Position numbers and translations under genes: made by a program. The notes beneath the pieces were generated by a model, which saw only the letters and a program-made list of their open reading frames with translations, did not search any database and was not told the origin of the DNA. Below are positions 12,936-21,134 of a stretch of DNA of 22,445 nt, in pieces (the first letter of the stretch is position 1; every line of letters begins with the position of its first letter). The stretch comes from a virus: positions 267 through 22,711 of the IMG/VR virus record IMGVR_UViG_3300021247_000023. One strand, 5' to 3'.

Positions 12936-13886
12936 TTAAGGTGTTACGTCAGCAATGATGCCGTGAGCAGCTTCGTTCTTCACTTCCAATGTGTACTCAG
13001 CCAACAACTGTGTTGACTCATTGTCGCCAGTTACAGCCAACTCGTTGGTCTGGAAAGGACGCAAGTAAGCAACAGCAGCCATATCAGGGTCAAGCACAAA
13101 TGCTGTCTCATCGCATGAGTTGGTAGAAGTCATGAAACGGTTGGGGACAACAGAAATCGTGCCGAAGTCGCTGAGATAAACATCTGCCGCCGCAACGATT
13201 GTAGTGGGGGCATTTGAAGGGGCCATAAAGCGTTGAGCAGCGATACCAGCAAAAGCAGAAACCAATTGCTTGTGTGCAGGATTAACCATCAATACTTTAG
13301 GATTGCCACCAGAAGCGTAAACTTCCTTGATAACAGTCTTCAAGATGTCTTCTGTGAAAGTGCGGTTTGTGCCGTTGGTACGAGCAGTAGTGCCAGACGC
13401 GCCAGCAGAACCACCAGAACCAAAGTCACCATTGGTAGCCAACCATGCTTGCAGACCACCCAATTTACGAGCAGTAGTAGAGTCACCATTGGAGGCAACT
13501 TGGTTGCTCAACAAAGATGTTTCCATGTCACGCTTGATTTCGGCAGAGGCTTTAGCCAACTGGTAAGCCTTTTCAGACTTACGACCAGCTTTGTCAACTG
13601 ACTGCAAAGTGCCAGAAATCTTGATAGTTTTCTGTGCAATCTGAGTGCGGTTACCAACACGAGTTGTTGGAGACATAGTAGCGTCAGATGCTGTTGCACC
13701 CTCAACTGCGTAGTTAGACAAAGAAGCAGCAGCCAAGCTGTCTGTTTGCCACTCGTGATAAACAGCAGTAGCCTTTGTCTTGCCAACGGAAGACATGAAA
13801 GGTGTGTCTGTGGGGCTGATGTTATAGATAACGTCAGACAGGTCTTCACGCTGACCAATAGCGGTATAGGTTTGATATGTAGCCAT
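12936..13886 (-). CDS. Major capsid protein, SU10 (DUF5309) type
   Basis: The 316-aa protein has the start typical of this coat-protein family: TYQTYTAIGQREDLSDVIYN and ISPTDTPFMSSVGKTKA, then HEWQTDSLAA, a Thr/Arg segment (TRVGNRTQIAQKTIKISGT), the helix AKASAEIKRDMETSLLSNQV and a Gly/Thr-rich loop around 160-180. The C-terminal half (KVLMVNPAHKQLVSAFAG, DVYLSDFGTISVVPNRFM, DMAAVAYLRPF, ESTQLLAEYTLEVKNEAAHG) matches the SU10 major capsid (formerly DUF5309) family, an HK97-fold coat protein. It follows its scaffold by 15 bases with a clear GGAG ribosome binding site and is followed by a terminator. The N-terminus looks mature, so scaffold-directed assembly without a coat prodomain is likely. 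Confidence 0.93.
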   Translation of the reverse strand: MATYQTYTAIGQREDLSDVIYNISPTDTPFMSSVGKTKATAVYHEWQTDSLAAASLSNYAVEGATASDATMSPTTRVGNRTQIAQKTIKISGTLQSVDKAGRKSEKAYQLAKASAEIKRDMETSLLSNQVASNGDSTTARKLGGLQAWLATNGDFGSGGSAGASGTTARTNGTNRTFTEDILKTVIKEVYASGGNPKVLMVNPAHKQLVSAFAGIAAQRFMAPSNAPTTIVAAADVYLSDFGTISVVPNRFMTSTNSCDETAFVLDPDMAAVAYLRPFQTNELAVTGDNESTQLLAEYTLEVKNEAAHGIIADVTP

Positions 13887-13901
13887 TTTAAAACTCCAAA
13901 T

Positions 13902-14834
13902 TTAAAAGAATCGTTCAAATGCTCGGGCTGCGTCAGTCACTTTTCCAGTTTCTCGCAGTCGTTGCATTACCTGTTTGTCTTGTGTTGACTTTGTAGGAGG
14001 CGCAGAAGTTCCAGAACGCATCATCTTAGGAGCAGCTTGAAGTTTCTTGGTTACCTCAGGCTTACTCTTTTGAAGTTGCTCATACTTCATTGCTTTATAC
14101 AAACTCACCACAGCACGAGAGTCATACACGGAACTGAGTTCTTCGTCAGTCCAACCAACAGACTTCGCATAGTCACGGATTTGTTTCCGAACCGCATCAC
14201 CCTGTGGAGTGGATAACTCAGGAATCAGACTAACTAGCTTCTCAGATTCTTGACGGAGATGGTTTTGCAGGGAAGCTTGATGCTCCGCTTGTTGCTGTTG
14301 GGCAAGGCGTTGCTGTTCGGCTCTCACTACTGCTAACTGTTTCTCACGCTGACTCTGTTCAGCTACCGCTACGGCATAGCCGATAGGGTCTGTTTCCTTT
14401 AGAACATCTAAGTCCACACCCCGATTTTGCTGCGTAAGGAAGCTATCCAACGCTTGCAACTTCTGGGCATATGCCTGTCGCTCTTGTTTAACCTGCTCAA
14501 GATGAATACGCTCGGCTTCAATTGCCTTACGTTGTTCAGCTAGAGCCTGAGACTTTTTAGTGTAATCAGTACCTTGTTGATAACCTTTGATAAGTTCATC
14601 GAGTTCGACCTCAACTTCCTCACCAGCAGCCTTGACTTTATATCTTGGCTTGGGTTGTTCTTCCTCGGATTCCTCCTCAGAATACTCAACTTCATCAGAA
14701 GCTTGTAGTTCTTCTGTTTGTTCCTCAGATTGGCCTTGTTCGGCTTCCTCAGAATTTCCCATCAGACCTTCAAACGCTGAAGCGGCTTGGTTTACATCTA
14801 GGCTTTCACTCCCTTGTGGGTTGGTGTTTTCCAT
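13902..14834 (-). CDS. Capsid scaffolding protein
   Basis: This 310-aa protein has the usual make-up of a separate scaffold: an acidic, disordered N-terminus (about residues 28-60, dominated by Glu), a small beta patch (PRYKVKAAGEEVEVELDEL) followed by KGYQQGTDYTKKSQALAEQR, and then long Gln/Glu/Lys/Arg-rich coiled coils (about 95-215). The C-terminus is helical and basic (LRETGKVTDAARAFERFF), the part that binds coat protein in other phages. The segment resembling DELIKGYQ...DYTKKSQ is common in scaffolds of aquatic podoviruses. It directly precedes the capsid gene, as expected, and guides procapsid assembly before being released. Two weak hairpins lie in the 52-base spacer before its start. 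Confidence 0.88.
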   Translation of the reverse strand: MENTNPQGSESLDVNQAASAFEGLMGNSEEAEQGQSEEQTEELQASDEVEYSEEESEEEQPKPRYKVKAAGEEVEVELDELIKGYQQGTDYTKKSQALAEQRKAIEAERIHLEQVKQERQAYAQKLQALDSFLTQQNRGVDLDVLKETDPIGYAVAVAEQSQREKQLAVVRAEQQRLAQQQQAEHQASLQNHLRQESEKLVSLIPELSTPQGDAVRKQIRDYAKSVGWTDEELSSVYDSRAVVSLYKAMKYEQLQKSKPEVTKKLQAAPKMMRSGTSAPPTKSTQDKQVMQRLRETGKVTDAARAFERFF

Positions 14835-14852
14835 TTGTCATCTCAAAAATCG

Positions 14853-14890
14853 CTAGACACCTTCTAGACGGAGGCTAGGGTAAACCCTAG
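14853..14890 (-). promoter_or_regulatory. Two small hairpins ahead of the scaffold gene
   Basis: The spacer between the 79-aa gene and the scaffold gene contains CTAGGG-TTTA-CCCTAG (14875-14890, 6-bp stem overlapping the stop codon) and, a few bases on, CTAGA-AGGTG-TCTAG (14853-14867), followed on the minus strand by CGATTTTT. The second could act as a weak terminator or RNA-processing site that limits portal transcripts relative to scaffold and coat. Both stems are short, so I call this a candidate only. Confidence 0.35.
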
Positions 14891-15126
14891 AGAATCTTCC
14901 ACTTTTTCTCTTTGATTAAGGATTCTGAGGCTAAGCCTTCTAAGTGTCCTGTAATCAATTCAATTGTCTTTATGTGCTGATAAGCGTTTTCACGCTTATT
15001 TATTTCACTAGCACTTGTGTTAATTATTACACTAATCTGCTCTTTTTTCAAATTATCTATGACTTCTTTGAAAAAGTCATCTTCTAATAGATTTTTAGCC
15101 CATTGTGCTACTAGGTGCTTGTCCAT
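14887..15126 (-). CDS. Small helical phage protein, 79 aa
   Basis: The product starts MDKHLVAQWAKNLLEDDFFK and is helical throughout, with a central polar stretch (INTSASEINKRENAYQHIK) and a lysine-rich end (IKEKKWKIL). I know similar small proteins with the ends D-x-F-F-x-E-V and K-E-K-K-W-K-I-L next to portal and scaffold genes in podoviruses, but their role is unknown. The start overlaps the end of the 735-aa gene by 32 bases in another frame, and the region is A/T-rich. No membrane segment, signal or metal-binding motif is visible. A portal- or scaffold-associated assembly factor is possible from position only. Confidence 0.75.
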   Translation of the reverse strand: MDKHLVAQWAKNLLEDDFFKEVIDNLKKEQISVIINTSASEINKRENAYQHIKTIELITGHLEGLASESLIKEKKWKIL

Positions 15127-17302
15127 ATTGGTTTTGTATTCCAGAAATAATATCGTTGATAGACAAACTGCTTGCTGATGGATAACCTTGTTTGCTACCC
15201 AAGATTCCCATTAAGTCGTTGTAACTCAAGTTTGAGGATTGTGCAAACTTAACTGGCTCTGGTACTTTGCCATAGTTAGGGTCAAGAAATTTCTCCCATT
15301 GTGTACCAATAAGCAAATTACGAGTACCAAAATCAATTGGTGTTAGTGGCGTAAATGGCGCAACTCCAGTTTTAGGAGGAGTTTTCCAACCCTCTGGTAC
15401 TGGAACAACGTCAAAACCAGTTGGCGTACTAGTATTAGACAATACAGAACCAGCACCAAGCAAACCAGCAGCAGTTAAAGCCAACTGAGCTACTTTTAAT
15501 GGGTCTGTCTTTGTTTCTGGTGTTGTAGTAGTTGTTGTACTAGGTGTTGTAGGTGTTGTTGCAAGCGTACTAATTACACTAGGAATCGTTGTAGTTAAAT
15601 TTGGATTAGTTCCAGTTATATTAACTGTTGGAACATTAGGAGTCGTAGCCAACAAATTCACTACTTGGTCAGCAGTAAGATTCTTATTGCCAGTTACATT
15701 TACAGTTGGTGTTTGTACTGCTCCACTAACTGCATTTAGTGCCGCATTTAGTGTTTGTTGGTCAATTTGCTTGGGCGCAGAAACAGTCAATGTAGGGGCA
15801 GTTGATGCAATTGTATTAACAACATTGCCTAATGATGGTGCTGTTACATTAACAGTTCCTGCACTTGGTGTAGTTGGTGTGTTTAAGATTGCATTTGCAC
15901 CACCAGTATTACTGATGAAATCGTCAATCTGAGTATTAGATAAACCTATTCGTTTTAAATCATTGATGAAGTTTGTTTCAGTAGCATCAGCAATTTGCTC
16001 TGGTGTCATTTTGCTAAAGTCAACTGGTACATCCATTGAGGCAATATAGTCCTTCAATGTGCTGCCAGCATAAGCACCACCACCACCCAATAAAGCTGCT
16101 CTTAAAACATCTTCTTTGCTACCACCTGTCAGAGCAGTAGAACCACCCGCAATGGTTGCACCTGTAGCACCAGCTAAAGCAGGGCCTGTTAGACCAGTAG
16201 AACCTGCAATTAAATTGCTTAGATAGGGCGCACCAAGAACACTAGCTGTCAATGCTAGAACTGGACGAGATGCAGCCAACAATCCTTGGTCACCACCGCC
16301 AGCAAATGTACCTGAATCAATTACTTCACCAGTTTTAGGATTAACAATCTGCCAATTGGCTTTATTGTTTGGGTCAACTCTTGTTTCATAAACAACTTGA
16401 GGAACACCAGCAATCTGTTGTTCGATGTTATCGCCCTCAATAACAGTACCTCTAGCAGTTGGTATTACAGGCATAGTTTGTCCAGTCTGTGCTAATTGTG
16501 TAATCTGTGCTGGTGCAGTTGCAACCACATTAGATGTTTGTACTTGCTTAATAGCATCTGGTGTACTAGGAGGAACTTCATTTTTAAATTGAGACAAAGC
16601 ATCAATAACTGATTGGTTATAGATTGCCGTACCTTCTGCATTTGTATGCAAAGCATCTACCAATAATTTCTTATTTTGTAAAATCTCACCTTGAGTTCCA
16701 ACTAAAGCAACATTCTTGTTTTCTTTAGCAATCTCATTAAATAATGGGTCAACTTTAGGGTCAAAGTTGTTTGTAACTACATCATTGATGGATACGGCAT
16801 AAGGAGAACCAGTCAAAACAACATTAACACCTTGGTCACCCAAAGTTTTAACAATCTGATTGATGTTATTTTTGATAGTTCCTTTATCCACACCTTGCAG
16901 AAAATCTACACCACCAGTTTGCAAAAATACAGTAGCGTTAGGGTCAAACTGACCACCACCAGCCAAAAAAGTATTTAACTGATTGAGAGTGTCAGCAGTC
17001 GTTGCACCACCTACAGCTACATTAGTAGTCGCTTGTCCTGTGGCTTTAGCAAGTTCTTCAGGAAGTGCAGTATTAAGACTATTCCAACTAGCACCAGCCA
17101 TGATGTTTCCACCAAGCAAACCACCTGATTTGCCACCAGTTGCATTGGCTACATCTTCTCCTGAGATACCATATTGAGCCATAGCTGCTTGTGTTGCAGC
17201 AGCATCAGGATTAGTAGCTAAGAAATCACGAATAGTTGCATAAAGGTCTTCAGCAGAACCACCTGTGTTCATCCGATAGCGCATTGCATCAGAAATAGCC
17301 AT
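15095..17302 (-). CDS. 735-aa protein with divergent SGNH-hydrolase-like domain and VNVT repeats
   Basis: Residues 1-60 are helical (start MAISDAMRYRMNTGGSAEDL). Residues 66-240 match the SGNH/GDSL hydrolase order: GASWNSL (block I, Ser72), NVAVGGATTAD (block II, Gly98/99), FLQTGGVDFLQG (block III, Val132 where Asn is usual) and DALHTNAEG (block V, Asp216/His219). So the Ser-Asp-His set is present, but GDS is GAS and GxND is GGVD. A Gly/Ala hydrophobic region (341-415) follows, then repeats around TVNVT or TVNIT (483, 533, 559), a poly-Thr run (584-598) and a Pro-rich end. It lies 2 bases after the portal gene with AAAGG as ribosome site. It may be a virion protein that deacylates surface glycan or lipid, or a catalytically dead binding fold. 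Confidence 0.75.
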   Translation of the reverse strand: MAISDAMRYRMNTGGSAEDLYATIRDFLATNPDAAATQAAMAQYGISGEDVANATGGKSGGLLGGNIMAGASWNSLNTALPEELAKATGQATTNVAVGGATTADTLNQLNTFLAGGGQFDPNATVFLQTGGVDFLQGVDKGTIKNNINQIVKTLGDQGVNVVLTGSPYAVSINDVVTNNFDPKVDPLFNEIAKENKNVALVGTQGEILQNKKLLVDALHTNAEGTAIYNQSVIDALSQFKNEVPPSTPDAIKQVQTSNVVATAPAQITQLAQTGQTMPVIPTARGTVIEGDNIEQQIAGVPQVVYETRVDPNNKANWQIVNPKTGEVIDSGTFAGGGDQGLLAASRPVLALTASVLGAPYLSNLIAGSTGLTGPALAGATGATIAGGSTALTGGSKEDVLRAALLGGGGAYAGSTLKDYIASMDVPVDFSKMTPEQIADATETNFINDLKRIGLSNTQIDDFISNTGGANAILNTPTTPSAGTVNVTAPSLGNVVNTIASTAPTLTVSAPKQIDQQTLNAALNAVSGAVQTPTVNVTGNKNLTADQVVNLLATTPNVPTVNITGTNPNLTTTIPSVISTLATTPTTPSTTTTTTPETKTDPLKVAQLALTAAGLLGAGSVLSNTSTPTGFDVVPVPEGWKTPPKTGVAPFTPLTPIDFGTRNLLIGTQWEKFLDPNYGKVPEPVKFAQSSNLSYNDLMGILGSKQGYPSASSLSINDIISGIQNQYGQAPSSTMG

Positions 17303-17304
17303 GA

Positions 17305-19437
17305 TTAACCTTTAATCTCTACATTAGATGTAATACCAGCACCAATTTTCATTGCTTTCAATTGGGCTTCAGCTTCAAACTCTTGTTGCTTCATAGCAAA
17401 GTAAGCTTGTTGTTTATCACGCTCTAATTGCAACTTAGCTGCTTCTTTTTCACGCAACAATTGCATCTCAAGACCAGCCTTTTGTTGAGCCATCTGTGAG
17501 TCAATCTGCATTTGCTGTTGTTGCAGTTGCATATCAGCTTGAGCCTTGGCTTGGTTAGCCTGAATCTCAGCCTGTGTCTTAGCCATCAATGCCTGTACTT
17601 CTGGAGGCATCTGTTGCTGTTGTGGGGGAGGATTGGAGAGCATTTGGTCTTGCTCTGGTGTGATTGGTTTATAGAACTCAGCAGAATCCTTAAAGCCAGC
17701 AATCTCAACCATACGTCCTAATGTGCCACGATACTGAGCAGGTGAAACGTAAGGATTAGCAGGGCCATACTGAGCAATCAACTGCTCTTGTTTGGCCAGA
17801 ACCATAGACAGCATAGCCATCTGTTCTTGGCGATTTCCTGCACCCAAACCTACGTTAATAGCAACATCGTATTGATTAGCCCATGTGCGAGGGTCAAACT
17901 CTACGAATTCGCCACGCATACGCACTAAACGAGGCTTATCTTGATACTTGCACAAGAGATGCAAGATGCCCTTAAACAAAGACTTAACACCTGTCTCAGC
18001 AAAGATACGAGCCATCAGTTCAATCTTGCCTGCACCAGCTTGTTGCATTGAGGCAACCGCAGCAGCAGTCACATTCTGCAAGATAGATGGGTCAAGCCCT
18101 TGTGAGGCATCAGACACACCTGTACGCTTTGATTGGATTGTGTCCAAGTACTGAAGCATTGGAAAAGCTTGAGATGCTACATTCTGCACTACAAGTTGTT
18201 GCACAGCTCCTTGAGACTTAGCACGAATAACACCACCAGCAGTAGATGTAAGCAAGTCATCAAGGTTTACCTGCCCTTCAACGGCTACCACTCGTGCATT
18301 GTTTGTCAGATACAAGTTATCCAACATCTGACGAGTGATAGTAGTCTTAATCAGTTGCAAGTCAGTTGTTCTGTCTGCAAGTGAGTTACCAAAGAACTTG
18401 TGTGGAATTGGGATTGGGCAGATAGAGTGGAAAGGAACATAGTCCACTTCCTCAATCATTTCCTTACCCTTAACATCTTGCAGAATTTCATTTCCTGCAT
18501 AGAACACTTGCACCAATGATGCAATGCCTTTGCCGTCTATATCAGTTTTGACATAGCACTCAAAGACTTCAATCTCTTGCATTGATGGGTCATCGGTCTG
18601 CACTTGGTAAGGCTGCTCACCAGCAGAATAACGAGCCACACGCTCTGGCGTATATGCCAAAGCATCATCCATCTGCAAGCCTTCAACTTGCTTCTTATTG
18701 AAGCCCATAGCAATCAATGTGCTACGAGTCAACATCTGACGATGTGCCACAAATGGTGAATCAGCAATGGTACGAGCCTTCTTGCTAATCAAGAATTCCT
18801 CTGGAGGAACATTCTCAATCGTTACCTTGCCTGATTTCTTTTTCTTCTGGACTACTACGTTATGAGTAGCACCCATGACAGGCTGACCATTTTGGTCAAT
18901 GACTGGCTGTCCATTAGGGTCAAAGATTGGAAAATCTATCGTTTCTTGCTCGACAATTTCCATGCTTTCATCACTTAAAAGCATTGCTAACTCGTCATCA
19001 GACAAGTCGTAGTAACGCTCTTTTGTAATGTCTTCTTTGTCTTCCCAATAAGCTTTAACAATGCCGTTCTTTTGCAAGAGAGCATCTTTAAACCAATCGT
19101 GCAGAATAGCTACACCTTCGTTGTCACGATGGAATACCCAATTGCAATAGTCTGTGGCTTGCTTAGCAGACGCTTCGTCTTGTGGGCCTTGAGGCTCAAA
19201 GACAACAATCTGGTCTGAGCCTGTGAAAATGCGTACAAGCGATGGCAAAGCACCATCAATAGCCTCTGCTACTTCGCCTGTGACAATCTGTGATTTACCC
19301 TCGACCTCATTACCATAGGGCTGACGCAAATAGGCTTCTAAAGCCTGTTTACGCTGCTCTACTGTTTCAGATTCAATATATCCAATAGCATCATCAATTT
19401 CAGCTTGGAGTATTGACTTCAAGTCGTTCTGTTCCAT
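17305..19437 (-). CDS. Portal protein, P22 type
   Basis: The 710-aa protein is near the usual length of P22-type portals. The N-terminus has the family pattern: DDAIGYIESETVEQRKQALE, QIVTGEVAEAIDGALPSLVR, IFTGSDQIVVFEP, and ATDYCNWVFHRDNEGVAILH. Further typical stretches are EEFLISKKARTIADSPFVAH, VPFHSICPIPIPHKFFGNS, LADRTTDLQLIKTTITRQML and the segment RTGVSDASQGLDPSILQNVT. Residues 600-700 form a long Gln/Ala/Lys helix with methionines, corresponding to a barrel-like C-terminus. The dodecameric portal is the DNA entry channel and binds terminase and adaptor. The ATG has AAGGA upstream. Its start overlaps the small ORF 19400-19588 by 38 bases. Confidence 0.93.
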   Translation of the reverse strand: MEQNDLKSILQAEIDDAIGYIESETVEQRKQALEAYLRQPYGNEVEGKSQIVTGEVAEAIDGALPSLVRIFTGSDQIVVFEPQGPQDEASAKQATDYCNWVFHRDNEGVAILHDWFKDALLQKNGIVKAYWEDKEDITKERYYDLSDDELAMLLSDESMEIVEQETIDFPIFDPNGQPVIDQNGQPVMGATHNVVVQKKKKSGKVTIENVPPEEFLISKKARTIADSPFVAHRQMLTRSTLIAMGFNKKQVEGLQMDDALAYTPERVARYSAGEQPYQVQTDDPSMQEIEVFECYVKTDIDGKGIASLVQVFYAGNEILQDVKGKEMIEEVDYVPFHSICPIPIPHKFFGNSLADRTTDLQLIKTTITRQMLDNLYLTNNARVVAVEGQVNLDDLLTSTAGGVIRAKSQGAVQQLVVQNVASQAFPMLQYLDTIQSKRTGVSDASQGLDPSILQNVTAAAVASMQQAGAGKIELMARIFAETGVKSLFKGILHLLCKYQDKPRLVRMRGEFVEFDPRTWANQYDVAINVGLGAGNRQEQMAMLSMVLAKQEQLIAQYGPANPYVSPAQYRGTLGRMVEIAGFKDSAEFYKPITPEQDQMLSNPPPQQQQMPPEVQALMAKTQAEIQANQAKAQADMQLQQQQMQIDSQMAQQKAGLEMQLLREKEAAKLQLERDKQQAYFAMKQQEFEAEAQLKAMKIGAGITSNVEIKG

Positions 19438-19588
19438 GTGTATCCTTCGGAGGGCGACCGATTTTAGGTCTTTGTGAGGATTGTAATCCTTTTACCACAT
19501 TTTCCAACATTTCGATACGCAATTCAAGTTCTTTTACCTTTGGGGCGAGATTTACGCCTTGACGTTCTATATACATTACACAATCCAT
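19400..19588 (-). CDS. Small coiled-coil protein with AT-hook-like motif between terL and portal
   Basis: The ORF fills the 138-base space between terL and portal and overlaps both. Its central helix (KVKELELRIEMLENVVKGLQ, about residues 17-36) shows a leucine heptad, so it should dimerise; after it come SQRPKIGRPPKDTHG with a GRPPK AT-hook-like core, and an acidic tail. A start at 19588 gives 62 residues; the ATG at 19576 gives 58 and forms TAATG with the terL stop, the coupling used elsewhere in this operon, so it may be the true start. Neither has a strong ribosome binding site. It could bind DNA or help the terminase-portal junction; that is inferred from position and motif. Confidence 0.65.
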   Translation of the reverse strand: MDCVMYIERQGVNLAPKVKELELRIEMLENVVKGLQSSQRPKIGRPPKDTHGTERLEVNTPS

Positions 19589-20838
19589 TTCGGAGCTTGG
19601 TTAATCGGCTTACTCCACGTTGAATGACCTTCATCCAACCCCAGAGCAAGATAACGGAATGAATCAGAGCCGTGAGAAGACCAATCGTGAAGTGGTCTTT
19701 CATAGAAAATCTTACGCTTCTCATCGTAGTCTCTGCGGTAGTTTCTCAGGCAATTAAGCCCTATTTGCACTTGTGGGACATTAAACCAGCACCTTGGAAG
19801 CAGTCGCCTTACGGCTTGAATTCCATCGTCTAGTCCCATTCTGGGAGCAATCTTTATCTCAAGTCCTGCTTCCTCAAGCATCTCTAGTCGGCTTTTTCCA
19901 GAACCTAACTCTCTGACCCTAACGTCATGGGGCAAGATATGTTCTGCTTTGATGTAATCATTATCTCGAATCCACTTTACATAGTGGTCTAGTCCAACAC
20001 CATGATTCTCGTAATAGTCGATTAGGCGCACCTCAGAGCCTACCAACTGAGCCACCCAGATAGATGTAGAGTCACCCATACCCAAGTCCCAAGCAGTAAA
20101 GGTACGGCTTAGTTCCTCTCTGGGAATCTCTTGCATATGCTTCTTGTCTTCCAGTTCGTTTAGGATTTGTCCATAGTACGAGCCTTCTACAGCAGCATCA
20201 AAGCTACACTCAAACTCTTGACGATACTTATCTTCGCCCATCTCATTCTTAGCAGCCTTGAGTTCTACTTCATCTACTACACCTGTCTCAGAGGCTTTGA
20301 ACTCTAGTAAACCCCAACCTTCTTCCTTTTCTGCCCTGTCTCGCAGTTCTTTGAAGTGGTTATGGCCTTTAGGTGTGCCAATGAACAAGCACCGACCTTT
20401 TCGGTCAGCTAGCGCAGGGCGAATAATATCAGTCCAAATCTTAGGATTCTGGTCACCAATTTCGTCGAGTATCACGAAGTCAAAATACTGACCACGCAAG
20501 GCTTCAGGATTGTCTGAGCCATAAAGCTGGATGCGCCTACCCCAGAAGTCAACTCGCAACTCAGAGATATTGCTAGAACCTCCTAATGGCTCTGCATACT
20601 TCACCAGATAGTCCCATGCTACCCTCTTAGCCTGTCCATAAGTAGGAGCAATGTAGGCATAGCGAGGAGCTTCCTTCTGATTGAGGATAGCGTCTTTTAT
20701 TAAGTGGTTAATCGCAGAGACAGTCTTGCCCATGCGCCTATGAGCAACGACAACGCCAAAACGCTTACTATCCATCAATTCATGGATAGCAAGCTGTTGT
20801 TCTCTGGGTTTGTAAGGTATCTCGATTATTTCTGCCAT
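19576..20838 (-). CDS. terL: Terminase large subunit
   Basis: The 420-aa product has all expected parts. The ATPase has the motif VAHRRMGKT (31-39, Walker A with the arginine before the P-loop usual for terminases), an adenine-contact-type region (YIAPTYGQAKRVAWDYL), FDFVILDE (119-126, Walker B with catalytic Glu126) and LFIGTPKGHNHF (coupling motif, 151-162). The nuclease has AWDLGMGDS (Asp251, Asp256), ILPHD (Asp305) and HGSDSFRYLA (Asp392), a complete RNase H-like set. The enzyme pumps DNA into procapsids and cuts the concatemer. Its ATG overlaps terS by 13 bases. No host-specific insert or intein is seen. Confidence 0.96.
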   Translation of the reverse strand: MAEIIEIPYKPREQQLAIHELMDSKRFGVVVAHRRMGKTVSAINHLIKDAILNQKEAPRYAYIAPTYGQAKRVAWDYLVKYAEPLGGSSNISELRVDFWGRRIQLYGSDNPEALRGQYFDFVILDEIGDQNPKIWTDIIRPALADRKGRCLFIGTPKGHNHFKELRDRAEKEEGWGLLEFKASETGVVDEVELKAAKNEMGEDKYRQEFECSFDAAVEGSYYGQILNELEDKKHMQEIPREELSRTFTAWDLGMGDSTSIWVAQLVGSEVRLIDYYENHGVGLDHYVKWIRDNDYIKAEHILPHDVRVRELGSGKSRLEMLEEAGLEIKIAPRMGLDDGIQAVRRLLPRCWFNVPQVQIGLNCLRNYRRDYDEKRKIFYERPLHDWSSHGSDSFRYLALGLDEGHSTWSKPINQAPKWIV

Positions 20839-21092
20839 TGGACGCTTATCTGAATGTCTTTACCTTCTTCTCCAGTTACCTGTAGTGGCAAGACTTTACC
20901 TATAAGTCCCATGAAAGCCTGTGGATGGCTCTCGGCTTTGTCGATTAGATATGAAACGCCACCAGCACCATCAAGTGCTTCAATAATCATCTCTCTGATA
21001 GCGGCGTTGCCTTTGTCTAGGCTTCCTTTAGGTCTTCCTGCGCCTTCTCTAGCGCCTCCACGACCTGAAATGTTTGATTGTTTTTCAATCAT
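20826..21092 (-). CDS. terS: Terminase small subunit (putative)
   Basis: The 88-aa protein starts with a basic Gly/Arg-rich DNA-binding-like stretch (GRGGAREGAGRPKGSLDKGN, with a G-R-P-K core) found at the N-terminus of many small terminases. A helical body follows: AAIREMIIEALDGAGGVSYL and AESHPQAFMGLIGKVLPLQV, ending in a beta strand (DIQISVQWQK). It overlaps terL, the usual partner position. The small subunit finds the packaging site and activates the large subunit. It is shorter than classical P22 gp3 but within the range of aquatic podoviruses. The start has a strong ribosome binding site, AGAGGAGT, 9-10 bases before ATG, in a 42-base spacer. Confidence 0.88.
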   Translation of the reverse strand: MIEKQSNISGRGGAREGAGRPKGSLDKGNAAIREMIIEALDGAGGVSYLIDKAESHPQAFMGLIGKVLPLQVTGEEGKDIQISVQWQK

Positions 21093-21134
21093 TTTGTTTT
21101 GACTCCTCTAGGGTTGGTCAAGGTTAGTTAATGC

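Noticed and set aside
13508-13918. Minus-strand 136-codon frame over the capsid gene start
   Set aside because: It is a leucine-rich out-of-phase shadow of the capsid protein gene, which is clearly identified in the other frame.
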